Source: Actinostola sp. cb2023 (Eukaryota > Cnidaria > Anthozoa > Actiniaria > Actinostolidae). Taken from it: DNA of 64,000 bases. The notes beneath the pieces were generated by a model. The model made no database searches. It saw only the letters and a program-made list of their open reading frames with translations, and was not told where the DNA came from. Made by a program: the position numbers and the translations under genes. Location: positions 1-64,000 of the forward strand of contig JAUJYZ010000499.1 of the NCBI GenBank assembly GCA_033675265.1, given 5' to 3'. Of the stretch, positions 34,089-45,232 are shown piece after piece; positions within the stretch are counted from its first letter, which is position 1; every line of letters starts with the position of its first letter.

Positions 34089-36421
34089 TGTTGTAGTTCA
34101 ATATGGATTCTGGTACAATTTGGTTTTGTACCGGTACAATTTGTTTTGAACTGGTACAATTTGTTTTGAACTGGTACAATTTGTTTTGAACTGGTACAAC
34201 ATGAAGTACCTTGGGGTTAGGTTTAGGGTTAGTATTGGCGAAGACTTTGTATTTTATTATAATCATGAAGTACCTTGGCGTTAGGTTTAGGGTTAGTATT
34301 GGGGAAGACTTTGTATTTTATTATAATCATGAAGTACCTTGGGGTTAGGTTTAGGGTTAGTATTGGGGTAGACTTGGTAGGAATGAATACAATCTGCTTC
34401 GTTCTACTAGAGAGCAAGACAGGTACATATGTACGTTCGAGTACGTGTTGACGTGAATACAAGCTGCTTCGTTCTACTAGAGAGCAAGACAGGGAAGCGT
34501 TGACACGTTGACGTGAATAAAACCTACATGTACTTCGTTCTACTAGAGAGCAATACAGGCACTCGATGTGAATACAGCTACTAGTAAAATAAATAAATAA
34601 ATATCATGTTTAACGTGTCAAGTGTTGATATCAGTATGGCTAGTGGGGACAAGACTCTCACACTCACTTCTTACTACATTATATATTCTGTACACCCAAC
34701 ACTCATCTCACTAGTTCGTTTTTACCGAGGGAGGAAAACCGGAGTACCGGGAGAAAATTCATCGAAGCAAGGGAGAGAACGAACCGGCTCACAACTCAAC
34801 TCGCGCCCGGTCCTTGAATTGAACCAGGCGCCACTATAGAACAAGACAGGTACGCTTTGACGGTTTAGGAATTTCTTTGCATTTTCATAAAATGTGTCTT
34901 CAAGTACGAAAATCACAAGCGAATGTTTACTTTTAGTTTCCTGTTTCAGGTTGTTATTTCTCGTTAGAAAGCCTCACGATCAACCCATGGTTCGTGATCC
35001 GCCATTTTGCTAAGTCCACGTTTTTGATCTAGCGCGCATGCGTGAATTTAAATGACATAATGACGTAATAGAAAATGAAAAAAACATTATAATAAAATGT
35101 AAATGTGACGGGGAGCTGAGTCCGGAAAATGGGGGTTTCGTTCAACCCACACCACAGTAAAGGTTTGACACCAGATTATGGTAGAATAGAACCTCCTGAA
35201 CAATGTCAGGTAGTTAGTAGAGTTGAAAAGTGGTATCAGTTTCGAGTTAAGGCGACTTTTTGTTGCGTGATTGGCAGTTTAGCATGGAAACGAGGCTCTT
35301 CAAGTAGTCACCTGTTTGAAGGCTAATTCTTTATTATCATAGCCGTAAATGTCTTCCAATACAACTTATCTTCACAATGTTGTGTAGTGCCACTAAGTGC
35401 CACATAAAATTGGTCACGTGACAAGTCACGTGGTTCGATAATCACGTTTTAATTGGTGAAAACAAAATATGGTTTTCTTGACCGATACGTATAGTCCCGT
35501 CAACGAATGACATAGGTTGGAAAAAAATGTTAACAGAGCTTTCTCACCTGAAATATGTTTATTAGTGTAATATCACTGCACACAAAAAAAAACCACCCGA
35601 AACCAGAAATAGGAACCCTCGTTTTCGACCCATGGAAAAACCTCGCTTTCAGGTCAAATCGAAGATGGCCACCATTATACAGTCTCGTCTCCAAACGCAC
35701 TTAAATTTGGAAATAAGTAAGTCAGAGACATATATGAAGTGTTAATTCCAGCTAATTTGAGCATGACCTTTCGTTTGGTGCTATTTTTGAGCTCGCTAGA
35801 GGTCAAGGTCATGCGTTAAGGTCAAGATCAAGGTCAAAGAAATATATAAAACATATGTACTTGCACTTTGTTGACGTATAATTAATTGGATATCCAAACC
35901 TGTGGGAGCTTGACAAGAAGTGCACTTCCGAGTGTGAAGATTGACAAAGTTACCTGAATTGTGGGCCTGGGAATGAGTTTTGAGTCAGCGGTAATTTTCG
36001 CGCCATTGAACGCTAGAGACAAGTTGATTCAGGTGAGTGATCTTGATCTTAATCTATACATTTCTTAATTAATCGATGAATTAACCTAATAGGATAAAAT
36101 ACTTACCATACTATTTGCAATTGTACATCTACGCTGAAGCAGCTTTTTTTTTAGCAAACTTAGACTAAGTGATTCAGATTATTTTCAATTGATATTCAAT
36201 CTTGCACAAAACGCAATCACAAAACTATGATAAAACACGGTAAAAAGCACAGAACATTTTACGTTTCTCTAGTAAAAAAAACTAGTTCCTTCTTTGACTA
36301 TTTAAAGAATAAACTTTTCTAAAGGTTACAAGTGATTATCCATTCACTCAAATCGTTTTGCATTCACTGCAAGCAAAACAGAAGAATTAGGTGAAGACTC
36401 TGCGCCTCGGAGCAAATCGAG

Positions 36422-38205
36422 ATGGATCCACAGCACCTCTACCAGCGTCTTATTATAATGGGTGTTGGTGATATCCCTCTTCCCGATCTCCTCCAATATG
36501 AGCTGTGCTCTTTACCCGCATCTCTCTTCGACAATCATATGTGCATGCGGACTGGGGACAAAGCCGAGCTCATCCATGATCATATCCTAAAGCTTGTCCC
36601 TGATTGCATCGTCCCATCCCTGCCCACTACAGAATTGCAGTATGTTATTGATGGGAGAGGATTGCTCCACAAGTTCGCTTGGCCCATGCAAACACTCTAC
36701 CTATGCCGAGATCTGTTCGATGTATAATCCGGCATGTGAGGTGAAGCAGCTATGGTCATGCATTGGTTGTGTTTGACGGATATCACGGCCCAAGCACTAG
36801 TGACGAAGCCCATCGTCACAGGACTGGGAATGATGTTGGTGCATCGGTCTCAGTTTCCGCAGAAATGCGTCTAACCATGAGCAAGAAGGCTTTCCTTGGC
36901 AATACATCAAACAAGCAGGCCCTTATCAACCTACTTGCATCGGAGATAGTCGAAGAAGGCATCGATGTAGAGCACGCAGTCGGGGATGCGGACTACAAAA
37001 TGATGCATGTCGGCATGCCTTTCAGCGACTGGAATGCCAACAGCTGTTGTCGCTGAAGATTCTGATGTGTTCCAGTTAATGACACATCATGTCGATGTCA
37101 CAGTTGTAACCTGTACATGGTGATGGCAAAACATGTACAAAAGGTCTGCATCACTACCTTGAAAAAGAAGTTGGATCCATCACTGTCAGAAGCTCTACTT
37201 TTCTTACACGCTATCAGCGGCTGTGATACCACATCAAGACCACATGGAATTGGTAAAATGACCGTTCTCAAGAAGTATGCAGCCCTGAAGAACTCAACCT
37301 ACATCTTCATGTCTCCATCGTCCTCGAAGGAGGCCATTGAAAAGGCAGGCGAGAAGGCCCTGCTGGTGATATACGGGTGTCCAACGTCACCAAACCTCAA
37401 CTCTGCGCGGGTGAAGAAGTTCCAGGTGATGGTGGCGACCTCTGCAGGGTACGTGCCCCCCCAGAGAAACTTCTACCCACAACAGAAGCAGCCTCCCACC
37501 ACAGTCATCGCACGTATCATCAGGTGCAGGCATGGCGTGAAAACGATGTCTCTTCTGAGCTTTGGGGTTGGTTAGCATCATCTGCTGGTCTTGTGCCTGT
37601 TAGAATGGCTCAGCCAGCAGCACCAGAGCGACTTCTCACAACGATAAAATGCAATTGTGGTGGTAGATGTGATAATAAAAAATACACCTGCCGCAAGAAT
37701 GGGCTCCAATGCACCAATGTGGCCAGCGCAAGGGCATCTCATGTTTAAACACGAAACCGTGCTATAAAAGGGCCTGTGCCAGGCAGCTAACACCTTCAGT
37801 TGTCAGTCATCCATCGTACTGTCAAGAGCTCTGCATCGTAACAATGGGCGCGAAATTTGAATTAAAAAAATTGAATTTCAAATTGTTGACTTTCTTCGTT
37901 CTTTTAATAACATCAAGAACTCATTTTCAAAATCTTGTTATTAGTTTTGAATGATCAGTTTTGAAAATATTGATATTTAGCTCAGTTTTATCGAAGTCCA
38001 GTTGAATAATAATTATGAACTTTGAGTCGTTCAATACGACATAAATACGAAGATGTTACTCCACCATTTCAAATTGATTCAACTGAGCTGGAAAGGTGTG
38101 AAATGAAGGCGGTCCAGTCCCTTTTATAGCGCGGTTTCGTGTTTAAATGCGCTACAATTGCAGAGCTGCGATTATGATAATGATGACGATTAACTATCAC
38201 ACAAG
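36422..38205 (+). pseudogene. Decayed transposon ORF with Cys-rich C-terminus
   Basis: Starts MDPQHLYQRLIIMGVGDIPL and reads in pieces: FDGYHGPSTSDEAHRHR, LHAISGCDTTSRPHGIGKMT, SELWGWLASSAGLVPVRM, then CNCGGRCDNKKYTCRKNGLQCTN. At least four frame changes are needed. A 392-bp MITE (37750-38141) splits the end; after it the frame continues CYNCRAADYDND and stops near 38193. The ISGCDTTS plus CxC cluster pattern belongs to a widespread family of transposon-encoded proteins of unknown function, recalled from animal genomes. I give it no catalytic role. Confidence 0.7.
37750..38141. mobile_element. 392-bp MITE inside the decayed ORF
   Basis: Inverted ends CACGAAACCGTGCTATAAAA and the mirrored TTTTATAGCGCGGTTTCGTG are bordered on both sides by TTTAAA (37744-37749, 38142-38147), which may be or contain the target duplication. 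No coding frame. Confidence 0.75.
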
Positions 38206-39074
38206 GCATGTTAGCTGTAATGAAACCCTGGACGCTGCTGTAAAACCCTGGTGTAACGTTTAATTCAATGTCACCAAGGGCTCAAATTTGGTAACTTTTA
38301 GGCTTTTCTGTTCAAATTTTACTTTGACCTTGACCTTGACCTTAACGCATGACCTTGACCTCTAGCGAGCTCAAAAGTAGCACCAAGCGAAAGGGCATGC
38401 TCAAATTAGCTGGAATTAACACTTCATATATGTCTCTGACTTACTTATTTCCAAAATTAAGCGCATTTGGAGACGAGACTGTATAATGGTGGCCATCTTG
38501 GATTTGATTTGAAAGCGAGGTTTTTCCATGGGTCGAAAACGAGGGTTCCTATGGCTGGTTTCGGGTTGTTTTTTTTGTGTGTGCAGTGATATTACACTAA
38601 TAAACATATTTCAGGTGAGAAAGCTTTGTTAACATTTTTTTTCCAACCTAAGTCATTCGTTGACGGGACTATAAGTATCGGTCAAGAAAACCATATTTTG
38701 TTTTTCACCAATTAAAACGTGATTATCGAACCACGTGACTTGTCACGTGACCAATTTTATGTGGCACTTAGTGGCACTACACAACATTGTGAAGATAAGT
38801 TGTATTGGAAGACATTTACGGCTATGATAATAAAGAATTAGCCTTCAAACAGGTGACTACTTGAAGAGCCTCGTTTCCATGCTAAACTGCCAATCACGCA
38901 ACAAAAAGTCGCCTTAACTCGAAACTGATACCACTTTTCAACTCTACTAACTACCTGACATTGTTCAGGAGGTTCTATTCTACCATAATCTGGTGTCAAA
39001 CCTTTACTGTGGTGTGGGTTGAACGAAACCCCCATTTTCCGGACTCAGCTCCCCGTCTATAAACCGACATCGAA

Positions 39075-39365
39075 ATCCTCGATGGCATAGTTGGTTAATG
39101 CGCTGGTCAACGCTGGTCTACAGTCAGAGTTCGGAGTTCGAGTCCCAGACAAGGTAAGACAAAAATTGAAAAAAATATGTTAATATGGTATTAAATAGAC
39201 AGATAGACAGAATTAATGTAGGCAGACAGGAAAGGAAAGGAGGGGTAGGTAGAGAGAGAATGAAGGGAGGGGTGGGTGCCAGGAAGTCGTCTAGTTCTTT
39301 TGAGAACCCCCTAAAAAAATCCAAGCCCCTGTTTTTTTAATGAGTCCCCAAAATAAAATCCCTTT
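39075..39365 (+). mobile_element. tRNA-derived SINE, copy 1
   Basis: The head at 39080-39152 has A-box (TGGCATAGTTGGTTAATGCG) and B-box (GAGTTCGAGTCCC) sequence. A variable purine-rich middle follows, then a conserved tail with TTCTTTTGAGAACC, CCAAGCCCCTG and TTAATGAGTCCCCAAAA. The same head and tail occur on the minus strand at 60878-61175. The conserved tail is probably what the LINE machinery recognises; that is inferred. Confidence 0.75.
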
Positions 39366-39469
39366 TAAGAATGCCAGATTGTACCAGTTCAAAACAAATT
39401 GTACCAGTTCAAAACAAATTGTACCAGTTCAAAACAAATTGTACCAGAATCCATATTGAACTACAACAC

Positions 39470-40322
39470 ATACATGTACCTGTTATCTATTAACTGCTAT
39501 GCATGTACATGTACCTGTTATCTACTAACTGCTATGCATACATGTACCTGTTATCTACTAACTGCTATGCATACATGTACCTGTTATCTACTAACTGCTA
39601 TGCATACATGTACCTCTTATCTATTAACTGCTATGCATACATGTACCTGTTATCTACTAACTGCTATGCATACATGTACCTGTTATCTACTAACTGCTAT
39701 GCATACATGTACCTGTTATCTACTAACTGCTATGCATACATGTACCTGTTATCTATTAACTGCTATGCATACATGTACCTGTTATCTACTAACTGCTATG
39801 CATACATGTACCTGTTATCTACTAACTGCTATGCATACATGTACCTGTTATCTACTAACTGCTATGCATACATGTACCTGTTATCTACTAACTGCTATGC
39901 ATGCATGCATGTACCTGTTATCTACTAACTGCTATGCATACATGTACACTGTACCTGTTATCTACTAACTGATATGCATACATGTACCTGTTATCTATTA
40001 ACTGCTATGCATGCATGCATGTACCTGTTATCTACTAACTGCTATGCATACATGTACCTGTTATCTACTAACTGCTATGCATACATGTACCTGTTATCTA
40101 TTAATTGCTATGCATGCATGTACCTGTTATCTACTAACTGCTATGCATGTACATGTACCTGTTATCTACTAACTGCTATGCATACATGTACCTGTTATCT
40201 ATTAATTGCTATGCATGCATGTACCTGTTATCTACTAACTGCTATGCATGCATGTACCTGTTATCTACTAACTGCTATGCATATATACATGTACCTGTTA
40301 TCTACTAACTGCTATGCATAAA
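39470..40322. repeat. 33-bp minisatellite, right block
   Basis: About 25 units, same orientation and unit as the left block. Trailing degenerate units run to about 40460. It was continuous with 32880-34088 before the 5.4-kb insertion. Confidence 0.95.
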
Positions 40323-41042
40323 TACAATTTTGTATGTACATGTACAATGTACCTGAACTCTACTAATTGCTATGCATACATGTACATGTACATGTACCTG
40401 TTACCCATCACCTGTTAATTACTATACCTGTTATCTACACAATGTAGTAACTCCTATGCATGCATATAGAATACCTCAGTTACCGCTACAGAACTGCCGT
40501 TAGTCAATATCATGTGATTTGATGTGCCCCAAAACGTCATGCAAGTACCCGACCAAACAAGTAAAACATTTCAATAAAACATCATAAAACGGTCGCACTA
40601 GTACAGAACATATACAATGTATGGGTACAGAGTCAGCGACCATTACTGGAATAAGTTATATACTCTGCATTTATTTGAACCTTTTGACCATTGCTTCAAA
40701 GCACTTTTAGCTCACAGGAATAGGAATACAAGAGATACAGTAAATTGACTTTAATAACCGAAACAAAAAAGCCCTTATGATATCCAAAACTAACAGCTGT
40801 TCTTGTGCCCTTTTTTAGTGAAACAAGAGAAAACAATATAGTTATTAAACAATACTATTTAGTATTAGTAGAAACCATGAACTAGCATACTATCACGAAT
40901 CCTGCAATCTGATTGGGTAACATACTCACTATCTGGTTTATGACTATTGTAATGTAAATGTCAATAGAGTGCAAACAAACATATTATATACATATACAGT
41001 ACATGTATAATTATTTTCATAAATATATTCATGTTTTTGCAG

Positions 41043-43180
41043 GCCCCTGTGGAGAGTTTCTCTTAAAAGCAGTTCGTGGTGGATCAAAAACAACATTCTA
41101 TCCAAGGATGGTTTTTCCCTATTATTCTCTCATAAAATATCTGCAGATATTGCTAAAACGTCCTGGATTTTGGGGCAAATGTCAAGAATGGAGAGACAAA
41201 GAAACTCCAGAGAATATAATGTCAGATGTTCATCATGGACGTGTATGGAAAGAGTTATCTTCCACTGGTTTTCTTTCAAACATAAATAGTCTTGCATTAG
41301 CATTTAATGTTGATTGGTTTCAACCACATAAACACACACCAGGATCAATTGGAGTTCTCTACATGGTTGTACTCAATCTTCCAAGAGAAGAGAGGTATAA
41401 ATTGGAGAATGTTATTGTTGTAGGCATTCTGCCAGGACCATCTGAGCCTAAACTGACAGCAAACACTTTTTTAAAACCATTAGTGGATGCATGAACTAAA
41501 GATATTGTGGAAAGGAAGAGAAACATTCTCTGTGAGTGGCAGTATTTTCAAAAAGATTATAAAAGTTGGGCTGATATGTGTCACCTGTGATATACCAGCA
41601 TCAAGAAAAATAGGAGGGTTTATGGGACATATGGCAAATCAAGGTTGTTCTCGTTGCAAAAGACAATTTTGTAAAGATGGGTGTTTAAACTTTTCTGGTT
41701 TTAACCGTGATCTATGGCCTCCTAGAATTTCCAGTGAACACAAGAAATTAGCACGTGATACTTTACACGAAACATCACCTACTACCCAACAAGCCAAATG
41801 TTCTGAACATGGTGCAAGGTATTCTGTCCTGCATGAACTTGATTACTTTGATTGTATCAGGTTTTTTGTAATAGATCCTATGCATAACTTATACCTTGGA
41901 ACAGCAAAACACATGATGAAAAACATCTGGCAGAAAGAGGAATCACCAATGTTCAGTGATGAGGACTTTAAAAAGATGCAAGCATGTGTGGATTCTACTG
42001 ATTACTCCTCAAGACATTGGACGAATATATCCCAGCAAAAATTGCATATAGCTTTGGGGATTTTACAGCTGACCAATGGCAAAACTGGACCATTGTGTAC
42101 TCCATGTATGCTCTTCAGGATATCCTTACAAAAGAACATCTGGATTGTTGGAGGTTGTTTGTTAATGCATGTAAGCGGCTTGGAAAGAAAGTGGTTACAG
42201 TTGAAGACATTGAATTAGGAGATCAGTATTTGATTCAGTTTTTACACAAATTTGAAGAACTTTATGGCACCTCTGCAGTAACACCTAATATGCATTTACA
42301 TGGACATCTTAAGGAGTGTGTGTATGACTTTGGACCTTTTCATGGATTTTGGTGTTTTAGCTTTGAACGCTATAATGGAATACTTGGAAGATACAATACT
42401 AACAACTGCTCTATCGAAATTCAGATTATGAGGAAATTCCTTGCTCAAATCAAGTCAAAAGTATTTGAGATGCCAGAAATGTTCAGAGATGATTTTAAGC
42501 ATTTTTTTGAGGATACAGAATCAACAGGATCTTTAAAGACTACAATCGATCAAATTCACCAACTTCATGCTTTAAAGAGACACCAAAACATTCCAGTTAA
42601 GGAACTAAGCTTAGCAGAATGGAATGATTTTTCTCTTCTGCAGCCAATACCTCCAATTCAAGATCATACTCTTGACAATGAAGATGTCCAGTATCTCAAA
42701 GTGGTGTATGGTCTACTGATTGGAATACAAAACATTGACCGTTTAGACATTCCCTTTACAGTTGGGAAATATTCCTGCATAAAAATTGGATCTATATTGT
42801 ATGGATCCCTTAGCAGTAGGACCATTCGCAACTCCTATATTCTGGCAAAATGGGCAAGTGGTTTTGGTCGAATCAATGACAATATGCAAAGACCAGGAGA
42901 GGTTTTATATTATTTCTGCCATAGAGTTAAAGTCAAATCATTGGACTTGTCAGCTGATGAAACATACACCTTCCATCTTGCAAGGATTAATTGGTATTCA
43001 AATCACCCAGATCAGAATAGTCTTGGTGAACCTCTACAGATATGGTGTAAAGAGTTTGACAGTTTTGGGCCTGCTTGTTTTATGCCAATTCAAAGAATAA
43101 TGTCAAGATGTGTTGCAACTGAAGGAGTATTTCATAGGGAGAAGGTAATGATAGTTACTTCTCTTCCAGGTGAAGCATAA
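41043..43180 (+). pseudogene. CACTA transposase, catalytic exon (tnp2-type DDE domain)
   Basis: Follows a TTTGCAG acceptor and begins GPCGEFLLKAV, in phase with the donor at 31638. It carries the three acidic centres expected for tnp2/EnSpm transposases: NVDWFQPHKH (first Asp), FFVIDPMHNLYLGTAKHMM (second Asp) and WCFSFERYNGILGRY (Glu). GHMANQGCSRCKRQFCKDGC is the inserted zinc-type motif. The frame is broken near 41489, where four extra bases (GCAT) separate LVD from ELKILWKG, and again near 42014, before IPAKIAYSFGDFTADQWQNW. It ends at a TAA at 43178-43180. The family match is very strong; the copy is inactive unless these shifts are assembly errors. Confidence 0.93.
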
Positions 43181-44348
43181 ATGTGAAACAGTTTAGAACA
43201 ACCCAGAAAATTTACTGTACATGTTTATGTATACATAGTCATAATTGTTTTAGGAGTATATGTAAACTATGTGAATTGTATACTTCTGATATTAAATACA
43301 GCTATTCATTATTATTCCACTATTGCATGATCATGTGAACTACCATTATATCAGGGCAAGAGAACATGCAGGATAATAATAATGGATAGGATATATGCCA
43401 GTGTATTACACAGTAGCTCGCGCTTGTACAGAAAACAGAGCAAAAATGGCTCAAAAGCTTCAGGAAACAAATAATAACAAAGAAACAAAATTAATATTAT
43501 AGTATATGAATGCCAGGTTGTCTCTGACTAATATAACTTGAAATAGGACGTTTCAGTTGCGTTAATTGCTACAACCTTCGTCAGCTAAGGATCTTGTGCA
43601 ATAGTTATACATGTAGAGTGTTATACAACCAATGGAAATAAAATGAATGTTATAAATTATTTATAATATTGTGGAATGATAAACCCTTAATACATTGTAC
43701 ATGTACATATATTTGATGGTTTGACAGATAATACTTGCCGACATTTTACTCATTGCTTGTATTTTTCCTCGCAATACAGGCTCAGAAAAATACTACGCAA
43801 CTCGAAAAATATCTGAGCACATTATCTGTCAAACCATCAAATAATTAAGCTGTATATGTACATTTCATAGTTGAGAGTTTTATTGGATAGTTTACAACCA
43901 TTATCATTGAAGTGCGAAATCTACAACGCTCTCACACAAACTCCAGTCTAGACGGCCATCAATCAAATTAGCTTTACTATGATTGGTTAGTCTAGACATA
44001 TCCATGTTGTTTGATTGATTGATGTCCAACTGTTTTCAAACCTGACAAGCTGTTTTGAAGGTCGAACTTCAACAATAACGGTTATACATGTGAGAGTGCA
44101 AAAATCAAGTGACACATATTTGTATGATTGGTGTTGCTAGGGAATGCAGACATTAATTGTTGACCTTTAATCTTCTGATGTGATAAAATGTACAGTTGTA
44201 GGTAAACATTTTAGTCTGAGAAAGCTAACCAATGTTGCATTACTTTTCTAAACTGCATTAATAATTCATGAGCAAGTGAATGATCCAACCAGGTATAAAT
44301 AACCTAGTCCAGTCTCAGACTCACTTTCTATCCGCTCCGATAAGCTGA
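43181..44348. other. Spacer between transposase and kinase genes
   Basis: No gene is recognised. A hairpin at 43696-43864 has arms around ATTTGATGGTTTGACAGATA. The two CACTA genes converge across this part of the element, so their 3' UTRs should lie here. Confidence 0.5.
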
Positions 44349-45016
44349 AGTCGCGGAGGAAAGAGAGTCCAGTATTATAACTTGCATGCGCATGGCAGCT
44401 TAGCAGCCAGGCGACCACCACAAATATGTGGTGGTCGCCTGGTTACAAAGCCTGTCTGATCTCCAAAATGGGGGAGGCTCCAGTAAATCCTGGTTTAATA
44501 ATTTAATATTTATATTGCACAGTTTTTCAGTTCTGTATGAGTGATATCAGTCGAATTTTGCGAAGAATTTCATCGATTCCGTGAAGTTTTCCCTCGCAAA
44601 GAGTAATTATAATATTGTTCCAAAGTTTGAACAGCTCCAAGCCATTTATCAAGTGACTCGTGGGAAGGATGTTTTTGTTAATTTGAGTACGGGCTTTGGA
44701 AAGTCCCTGATTTATTCTTTATTAATCTGCACGCGCTGTCAGCCATTTCATTCCATTTTATTTTGACAGCTCCGCGTACATGAGGTAAAATAGACAAAAT
44801 CGGCCAACGCAATGTTTACATTCTTTAACCCAATTCAAACCCTTTGCAAACAATATTTCCATTTCATTTCCATGTCAATGCTCTATTGAAGATCTGAAAT
44901 GGGTCAAAGAATGTAAACATTGTGTTGGTTGATTTGGTCTATTCAGCTCCGATCTGATTGGCTGCTAAGCTGCCATGTGCATGCAAGTTATACTGGACTC
45001 TCTTTCCTCCGCGACT
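44349..45016. mobile_element. 668-bp inverted-repeat element carrying a helicase fragment
   Basis: Arms of about 70 bp: AGTCGCGGAGGAAAGAGAGT, continuing CCAGTATTATAAC, mirrored on the right with a few changes. The interior encodes a 61-codon frame (44581-44766, plus) reading QAIYQVTRGKDVFVNLSTGF then GKSLIYSLL. This is a Walker A motif in a RecQ-like helicase context, cut off before the later motifs. It looks like a deletion derivative of a helicase-encoding element. Confidence 0.7.
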
Positions 45017-45232
45017 GTATCACTGTCTGTATCACATATTAATAATTAAACATTAGAGACCTGTATCACTGATTAATAATTAAACATTAGGGACCTGTAT
45101 CACTGATATAATCCTATAAATAATACATTAGGTTATTTATAACACTGATACAGATCCAATGTTTTATTAATCAGTTCTTTATCAATGACAATGTAACACA
45201 GCTCATGCAAAGGTCTCAATTAGCTTTCTTAA

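Larger units (their letters stand above)
35107..39057. mobile_element. 3.95-kb inverted-repeat element with ~735-bp arms
   Basis: Arms 35107-35839 and 38322-39057 are nearly identical reverse complements. They start GACGGGGAGCTGAGTCCGGA and end in GGTCAAGGTCA-type repeats. The same 65-codon chance frame therefore appears on plus at 35129 and on minus at 38838. The centre holds a broken transposon ORF and a MITE. The arms carry AGGTCAAGGTCATGCG, a nuclear-receptor-like half-site series. The target duplication is not clear. Confidence 0.88.
34089..39468. mobile_element. 5.4-kb transposon inserted in the 33-bp minisatellite
   Basis: Ends TGTTGTAGTTCAATATGGAT and the mirrored ATCCATATTGAACTACAACA are flanked by CATA (34085-34088 and 39469-39472). 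Removing the element and one CATA restores a normal array unit, which proves insertion. Just inside both ends are repeats of GGTACAATTTGTTTTGAACT in inverted orientation. The left part also has three copies of a GGGTTAGGTTTAGGGTTAGT unit (34203-34375) and three copies of CTTCGTTCTACTAGAGAGCA. The core is another inverted-repeat element (35107-39057). Confidence 0.88.

Noticed and set aside
32872..34149. Long frames made of YLLTAMHTC / YMYLLSTNC repeats as a repeat protein gene
   Set aside because: They are translations of a 33-bp noncoding minisatellite that is open in several frames; they lie in an intron, start and stop arbitrarily and recur in the right block.
35129..39035. Pair of identical 65-codon genes on opposite strands
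   Set aside because: They are the two arms of one inverted-repeat element; the frame has no family signature.
39399..40321. Same repeat-protein frames in the right block
   Set aside because: Same minisatellite, interrupted by a transposon; not coding.
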